Below, piece after piece: positions 4,723 to 8,371 of a stretch of 8,371 bases of DNA. Position numbers and translations under genes: made by a program. The notes under the pieces were generated by a model. The model searched no databases. It was given only the letters and a program-made list of their open reading frames with translations, and was not told where the DNA came from. The stretch is from Natrialbaceae archaeon Tc-Br11_E2g1 (lineage in GTDB: Archaea > Halobacteriota > Halobacteria > Halobacteriales > Natrialbaceae): contig LKNC01000112.1 of the NCBI GenBank assembly GCA_001564255.1, forward strand, positions 1-8,371. Reading direction: 5' to 3'. Numbering within the stretch: the stretch's first letter is position 1; each line of letters begins with the position of its first letter.

Positions 4723-6150
4723 CTACTTGCTCCGGTCGAGACCCTCCAGATACGCCGTGGGGGCCTGAGCGTACTCCTCGTAGACTCCCTCGGTGTTGAC
4801 TCCGGGGAGTGGCGGAATCCACGCCTCGTCGAGCAACTCATCGGGGTCGCCGTACTCCGCAGCGGTCGCCCGCACCTCGGGGTCGTCTAGGACGGTCAAC
4901 CGGCCCCTATCGACCACGGTGACTGTCTCCTGACCCGTGACAATCTCGTATGTGGGGAAGTTCAGGTGGTGGTCGACGTGGCCGTATATCTTCTCGCGGG
5001 CCCGAGCCCAGTCCCGCGAACGGGTCAATGACAGGGTCCCGACCCCGATATGGATGACCCCTGACCGGAGTCGCTCGGTCAGGGTCCCCGGATCAGAGAG
5101 TCGGGTGAACGACTCCGGGCGGAACGCTTTCGGGTTGGTCCCGATCGAACACTCCCAGACCCAGAGCAGTCCCTCGTCGGGGAAATCCGGGTACTTCACG
5201 TCGCGGGTTCGCTCGTGTATCTCCCGGAGCCGGTCGCCCCGGTCACCGCCGCCACGTATCTCCGTGACACGCCCATCCTTGACCTCCAGCTCGATACGGG
5301 GGTAGGGTATGCTGTGGTGACCCAGCGTCGAGGCGATCACCCCGGTGGCGTCCTCCTGCTTGAGCAGTGGCGGCCACGGCTTGCCCGCCACGTGGTTGTC
5401 GGGGTAGGTGAACTCCCGGCGGGGCCAGTCGTACTCATCGTAGTATTCCTCCCACACTGCCGGGTCGATGTCGGTTCCCGCTGGGTCGTTTTTGAAATAC
5501 TCCTCGTGGAGTGTAAACCGGAGGTTGGTCCCCTCAGGGTCGGTCACACGGACCTCCGACCCGACGCCGTGTTCGAATATCAGCTCCCGGGTCTTTTGGG
5601 TGATCAACCGGAGGAGGTCGGCCGGGAAGTGTGTTGCCTGCGATGCGAGCGTCTCGGGTGACTGCCAGGGTATCCGCTCGACGTAGTAGGGCTCGCCGGT
5701 CTTGTGTGCCTCCCACGGAATCGGCCCCGCGGTCGTCTCTATCAGGAGGTCGTACCCCTGCCGTGCCGCGACCTCCTCGCCCCAGGGCGATCGTCCCAGG
5801 AACTCGTTGTACGCGTCCTCCTCCGCGGGGTCCTCCGTGATCGCTAGGTCGACGTCTAGTGTGGTCGTTCGGTCCCGGTCCGGACCGACGTCGAGTTCGA
5901 TAGTGTCGACCGTCAGACCCCGCTCCCGCAGGGCCGTTTGTATCGTTTTAACGACGAGCTCGTCATGGACTGACCGGACCACCATGAGCACGTCGTCGCC
6001 CTCGTCTACCATGCCGTAACCAGTTGTGAGGAAGTTGTTTTTACCGGTCTGACGGGCCGCTACCTGCCGGGCGTGTGGCAACAACTCCTCGAAGGTCGTC
6101 GGCGGGTCCGACGACGGACGACGAGGGCCCGGGTACTGTTCCGATGGCAT
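4723..6150 (-). CDS. M29 aminopeptidase/NicX-superfamily-like metalloprotein
   Basis: A 475-residue soluble protein. The N-terminal half has an alpha/beta pattern with a glycine-rich turn (VGSEVRVTDPEGTNLRFTL, about 197-214) like the TDPxGTxL segment of M29 (aminopeptidase T-like) proteins. Downstream come IELEVKDGRVTEIRGGGD (286-303), WECSIGTNP (332-340), IHIGVGT (366-372) and GHVDHHL (390-396). These suggest metal ligands E333, H367, H391 and D393, in the order of the M29 site (Glu, His, His-x-Asp). The usual first ligand motif, GEVFTAP-like, appears as GKPWPPL (256-262) without a Glu. This makes a standard two-metal peptidase doubtful and recalls NicX-type dioxygenases, which share the fold and use two His and an Asp for one iron. 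At 475 residues it is longer than either group (about 350-410). An upstream in-frame ATG at 6216 exists, but the ATG at 6150 sits about 27 bp after a TATA-like element and has GGAG just before it. It is divergent from a symporter operon, so it may process the imported compound. The exact reaction is unknown. Confidence 0.6.
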   Translation of the reverse strand: MPSEQYPGPRRPSSDPPTTFEELLPHARQVAARQTGKNNFLTTGYGMVDEGDDVLMVVRSVHDELVVKTIQTALRERGLTVDTIELDVGPDRDRTTTLDVDLAITEDPAEEDAYNEFLGRSPWGEEVAARQGYDLLIETTAGPIPWEAHKTGEPYYVERIPWQSPETLASQATHFPADLLRLITQKTRELIFEHGVGSEVRVTDPEGTNLRFTLHEEYFKNDPAGTDIDPAVWEEYYDEYDWPRREFTYPDNHVAGKPWPPLLKQEDATGVIASTLGHHSIPYPRIELEVKDGRVTEIRGGGDRGDRLREIHERTRDVKYPDFPDEGLLWVWECSIGTNPKAFRPESFTRLSDPGTLTERLRSGVIHIGVGTLSLTRSRDWARAREKIYGHVDHHLNFPTYEIVTGQETVTVVDRGRLTVLDDPEVRATAAEYGDPDELLDEAWIPPLPGVNTEGVYEEYAQAPTAYLEGLDRSK

Positions 6151-6281
6151 GACTCCGTTCACGGTCTTGATAAACATATATTGTCCGGTATCGGTACCTG
6201 AGTGATTCAGTCTCAAACTGCCGGCATCAAAACGTATTTTCGACTTCAGAACCTTTATTGAATAGATTAACCCACCAATAC
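6151..6281. promoter_or_regulatory. Divergent control region of the M29-like gene and the symporter operon
   Basis: 131 AT-rich bases between two divergent start codons. On the minus strand an AATATATGTTTATC element (about 6170-6183) lies 20-33 bases before the ATG at 6150. On the plus strand CTTTATTGAATAG (6253-6265) lies about 25 bases before the ATG at 6282. Both spacings fit leaderless haloarchaeal transcripts. Between them is a small inverted repeat CTGA-gtgat-TCAG (6198-6210), a possible operator for joint regulation. No regulator gene is adjacent. Confidence 0.5.
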
Positions 6282-6512
6282 ATGAGTTCGAAGCAGTTCA
6301 ACACCAGTCACGCGTTGCTACTGGCCGGTATGTGTGTTCTCTTTATCGGACACGTGTTCCTGATCGGGAGTCCGTCCTCATTCCTGCTTGGATTGCCGTG
6401 GTGGTACTGGACGGTCGCGGCCGTCTCGCTCCTGCTTTACGTCGGGATCGTAGTGCTGGTCAGGGACCTCGCGGTGACCGAGTACACTGAGCAGGAGATG
6501 GTCAACCGATGA
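6282..6512 (+). CDS. Small two-helix membrane protein (DUF3311-like) paired with the symporter
   Basis: A 76-residue protein with two membrane helices, about residues 9-30 (ALLLAGMCVLFIGHVFLIG) and 38-61 (a GLPWWYWTVAAVSLLLYVGIVVL-type run), joined by a short loop with Gly-Leu-Pro and aromatic residues. This resembles DUF3311 proteins, small partners often encoded just before sodium:solute symporters. The start is ATG at 6282, with a TATA-like element about 25 bp upstream; the in-frame TTG at 6258 would lie inside that element. It ends in an ATGA overlap with the symporter gene, so it is translated with it and probably forms or stabilises the transporter in the cytoplasmic membrane. The family name is from pattern; the pairing is seen in the sequence. 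Confidence 0.75.
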   Translation: MSSKQFNTSHALLLAGMCVLFIGHVFLIGSPSSFLLGLPWWYWTVAAVSLLLYVGIVVLVRDLAVTEYTEQEMVNR

Positions 6513-7951
6513 CAGTGACGGCGGTCGTCGTCGGCCTGTATTTCGTGCTGACGCTCGGAGTTGGGGTGTACGCCGCGCGCCGCACTGAGTACCGTCCGAC
6601 CGATTACTACGTTGCAGGCCGCGGACTAGGGACCGTTGTTCTCACGTTCACGCTCCTAGCGACTGTTCTCTCAGCATGGACTTTCTTCGGCATCGGTGCC
6701 CAGGCTCGAGGGACCGGCGCGGGGGTGTTCGTGTTCGTCGCGCTGACCGCCCCGCTGTACGCGATTTTCTTCGGCGTCTTCGGCACCCGTATCAACCGGC
6801 TTGGACGCAGGCTGGACGTTCTGACACCCATCGAGTACCTAGAAGAGCGGTACCAGTCCGTGACTGTCGGTGTCACCTACCTGCTCATCTCATTGGTCTT
6901 TCTCACCGCCTTCGTCGCCACGCAGATCATTGGTGGAGCGATTGCGTTGGACCTCCTGCTGGACGTCCCGTACGAGGCGGCTGTCGTGCTCATCGGGGTT
7001 TTTATGCTCGTCTACATCCACATTGCCGGGATGCGCGGGGTTGTGTGGTCGGACCTAATGCAGGGCGTTGTCCTGTTCGCCACCCTGGCTGGGGCTTTCG
7101 TGTTCGTGTTGGTGACTGTCGGGAGTGACGGTATCGTCTCAGACGTGACGGCGATGGGTTCAACCGAAGTGTTCGGGCTTCCCGGTCCGACGGGGACTTG
7201 GACGCCGGCGTTCGTCCTCTCGTACGCCGCCTTCTTCGCGCTGGGAGTGCCGGCGTACCCGCAAATATACCAGCGGTACCTCAGTGCGAGGAGCACCGAC
7301 GTGCTGAAGCGGTCGGCGTACCTGCTCCCACTGCTGGCGCTGCCGGCGTACTTCTTTGCCGCGGCGCTTGGCGTCTGGTCGTTGGGGATCGTCGGCGACC
7401 CGCCCAACCCCGACTACTCGATTCCGCTGCTCATCGAACAGTTGACCTCGCCAGTGGTGTTCGGTGTCGCACTCGCAGCCGGGGTGGCAGCACTGATGTC
7501 GACGGCTGACTCGGTGTTGCTCTCGCTGTCCTCGATGGTCTCGCGGGATCTCTACCGCCGTCACCTCAATCCAGAGGCGACCGAACAGCGAGAGGTTCGT
7601 GTTTCACAGGTCGTGCTGTTCGTCTTGCTCACCCTTGCGCTCGCCATCGCCTTCGTCCGTCCCGCGGGGGTCTTCACGCTTGGCTCGTTCGCGGTGGCTG
7701 GCTTTGCTGCGACGGCACCTGCTCTTTTTTTCGGGCTCGTCTGGCGACGGGGCACGGCTGGAGCTGCGGCGAGTTCGATGCTGCTCGGGGTCGGGGTAAT
7801 GATGTTGTTCGTTGCGGAGATTCTGACGTCCGACCTGGTGATGGGCGTCCACTACGGGTTCGTCGGCGCTGTCGTCAGCACCGGCGTCTTCGTCCTCGTT
7901 TCCTCGTTCGCCGACGCACCCCCTCAGACCGACTATGTCGCCGCCGACTGA
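6509..7951 (+). CDS. Sodium:solute symporter (SSS family)
   Basis: A 480-residue, highly hydrophobic protein with about 13 membrane helices, matching the SSS family (PutP, PanF and relatives), which uses the sodium gradient to import organic solutes. Diagnostic segments: DYYVAGRGLG after the first helix (about 32-41); ATVLSAWTFFGIG in the unwound second-helix region; IYQRYLSARSTDVLKRSA (about 254-271); and the hallmark AALMSTADSVLLSLSSMVSRDLY, with S331, T332 and S335 near the sodium-site helix. Length is normal for the family, and no frameshift or break was seen. The substrate cannot be read from the sequence: related proteins carry proline, pantothenate, short-chain acids or urea. Coupling to the DUF3311-like protein and divergence from the M29/NicX-like gene suggest a nutrient such as a peptide, amino-acid derivative or aromatic N-heterocycle (inference). 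Confidence 0.92.
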   Translation: MTVTAVVVGLYFVLTLGVGVYAARRTEYRPTDYYVAGRGLGTVVLTFTLLATVLSAWTFFGIGAQARGTGAGVFVFVALTAPLYAIFFGVFGTRINRLGRRLDVLTPIEYLEERYQSVTVGVTYLLISLVFLTAFVATQIIGGAIALDLLLDVPYEAAVVLIGVFMLVYIHIAGMRGVVWSDLMQGVVLFATLAGAFVFVLVTVGSDGIVSDVTAMGSTEVFGLPGPTGTWTPAFVLSYAAFFALGVPAYPQIYQRYLSARSTDVLKRSAYLLPLLALPAYFFAAALGVWSLGIVGDPPNPDYSIPLLIEQLTSPVVFGVALAAGVAALMSTADSVLLSLSSMVSRDLYRRHLNPEATEQREVRVSQVVLFVLLTLALAIAFVRPAGVFTLGSFAVAGFAATAPALFFGLVWRRGTAGAAASSMLLGVGVMMLFVAEILTSDLVMGVHYGFVGAVVSTGVFVLVSSFADAPPQTDYVAAD

Positions 7952-7989
7952 CCGCCGTCGGAAAGACGCAAAACGCTCACGCATGGTTG

Positions 7990-8025
7990 GCCCCTTCTCC
8001 GCGCTGAAGCGTGAGGATTCTTCCA
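7990..8025 (+). mobile_element. Possible second IS200/IS605-type right-end relic
   Basis: CCTTCTCCGCGCTGAAGCGTGAGGATTCTTCC-like sequence can fold as CTC/GAG and CGC/GCG with a TGAA loop and small internal bulge. It matches, from memory, the hairpin plus GGATTC seen at the right end of tnpB-type elements in haloarchaea. No tnpB is present. It lies about 40 bp after the symporter stop and about 55 bp before the alcohol dehydrogenase stub. It could instead act as the symporter's 3'-end hairpin. Confidence 0.35.
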
Positions 8026-8079
8026 TGAGTTATCCGCCTTCAGTTAAGCACTAGTCATTGATAGCGAACAAGGAACTGG

Positions 8080-8157
8080 ATGAAAGCAGCGGTATATTAC
8101 GCTCAGGAAGACGTCCGTGTGGGAGAGATATCTAATATTACTACTGGGCTTAGCTAA
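8080..8157 (+). pseudogene. 5' stub of a zinc-dependent alcohol dehydrogenase gene
   Basis: The frame from ATG 8080 reads MKAAVYYAQEDVRVGEI, the typical N-terminus of medium-chain zinc alcohol/threonine/sorbitol dehydrogenases, which start MKAAVxxxxxDVRVEEV. After residue 17 similarity fades (SNITTGLS) and a TAA follows at 8155-8157. The expected PGEVLV...CGxDLH segment with the catalytic Cys is absent in all nearby frames. Only 25 codons remain, so the gene was cut by deletion or rearrangement next to the tRNA. It is too short to be functional. Confidence 0.6.
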
Positions 8158-8327
8158 AGACCAATGGCCTGCCACCTCGGTTGACACCCGCTTCCTTGTT
8201 CCCCTGTTTCGAGAACCGCAAGAGGGCGGAGGGTCCGATGCGTCGTCTGAGTCGGATTGCCCAAGGACATCGTTGAATATACACCTTGCTCACTGGCCAA
8301 AACTACCGGACGGCGAAAGGAAAGGAG
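8158..8327. other. Non-coding flank at the 3' side of tRNA-Glu
   Basis: No supportable gene. Open frames crossing it run into the tRNA (their translations contain RQGFEPW- or RVRIPDG-like strings, the mark of a translated tRNA T-arm), so they are spurious. T-rich minus-strand sequence just past the tRNA (CTCCTTTCCTTTCG, about 8314-8327) could end tRNA transcription. Confidence 0.5.
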
Positions 8328-8371
8328 TGCTCCGTCAGGGATTCGAACCCTGGTCATTGCCGTGAGAGGGC
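8328..8371 (-). tRNA. tRNA-Glu (anticodon CTC), 3' part, truncated by the window end
   Basis: Read on the minus strand. The window edge cuts within the anticodon stem. The 7-base loop CTCTCAC (8368-8362) carries anticodon CTC at 8366-8364 after U33, decoding GAG (Glu). The T-arm is a perfect 5-bp stem CAGGG/CCCTG around TTCGAAT, followed by acceptor strand ACGGAGC and discriminator A (8328). No CCA is encoded. It closely matches haloarchaeal tRNA-Glu from memory. The 5' half lies outside the window. Its 3' end faces the debris at 7952-8327, the side where integrating elements usually accumulate. Confidence 0.92.

Noticed and set aside
4367..4822. 151-codon minus-strand open frame
   Set aside because: It runs antisense to the transposase remnant and into the 3' end of the M29-like gene, with no recognisable domain.
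6151..6216. 22-residue longer start for the M29-like protein
   Set aside because: It would pass through the TATA-like element; the ATG at 6150 has better promoter spacing and a GGAG just upstream.
1015..6512. Three ATGA gene overlaps (1015-1018, 3957-3960, 6509-6512) as a special signal
   Set aside because: Four-base start/stop overlaps are common in haloarchaeal operons; useful for operon calls but not unusual.
8154..8357. 67-codon minus-strand open frame
   Set aside because: It begins inside the tRNA (TRVRIPDGA is a translated T-arm and acceptor), so it is spurious.
8117..8365. 82-codon plus-strand open frame
   Set aside because: It overlaps the tRNA-Glu; its end (RQGFEPW) is the typical translation of a tRNA T-arm read in reverse.
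1..8371. CRISPR array, replication origin, rRNA
   Set aside because: No regularly spaced repeats, no origin-box clusters with a Cdc6/Orc1 gene, and no rRNA-like sequence were seen.

Overview
The window looks like chromosomal DNA from a haloarchaeon, probably of the Natrialba/Haloterrigena/Natrinema type. The predicted proteins are rich in Asp and Glu, and the coding DNA is GC-rich. Several genes have a TATA-like element about 25 bp before the start codon, the spacing of leaderless archaeal transcripts. The families seen (a tiny CxxC/CxxC DUF7563-like protein, a GIDE-type membrane protein, HNH nucleases, haloarchaeal IS5-type transposase sequence) and the tRNA-Glu(CTC) point the same way.

Layout. 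44-1692 (minus): a two-gene operon, a HAD-family hydrolase followed by an aminoglycoside/choline-kinase-like phosphotransferase joined by an ATGA overlap. 1693-2051: an intergenic stretch with several small palindromes. 2052-2276 (plus): a 74-residue winged-helix protein. 2404-3156 (minus): a GIDE-domain-like membrane protein. 3328-4100 (minus): a 47-residue zinc-ribbon protein translationally coupled to an HNH endonuclease. 4101-4722: mobile-element debris, with a possible IS200/IS605-type right-end relic and an internally deleted IS5-type transposase. 4723-6150 (minus): a large protein resembling the M29 aminopeptidase/NicX-type superfamily. It is divergent from 6282-7951 (plus): a DUF3311-like small membrane protein coupled to a sodium:solute symporter. 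7952-8327: more debris, including a second IS605-like relic and a 25-codon stub of a zinc alcohol dehydrogenase gene. 8328-8371 (minus): the 3' part of a tRNA-Glu(CTC), cut by the window edge.

How the genes may work together. The divergent M29-like/DUF3311/symporter block reads as an uptake-and-processing module sharing a 131-bp control region; its substrate cannot be read from the sequence. The hexamer CTCGAG is strongly enriched in the left operon and the zinc-ribbon/HNH operon but at background level in this block, which suggests a different origin. The middle (about 1.8-4.7 kb) is an accessory island with transposon remains, an orphan regulator and a nuclease. An imperfect 18-bp inverted repeat (1843-1860 and 4655-4672) brackets it. 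I found no clearly new defence system or complete mobile element. The best leads are the M29-like protein with its transporter, the coupled zinc-ribbon/HNH pair, and the bracketing repeat.
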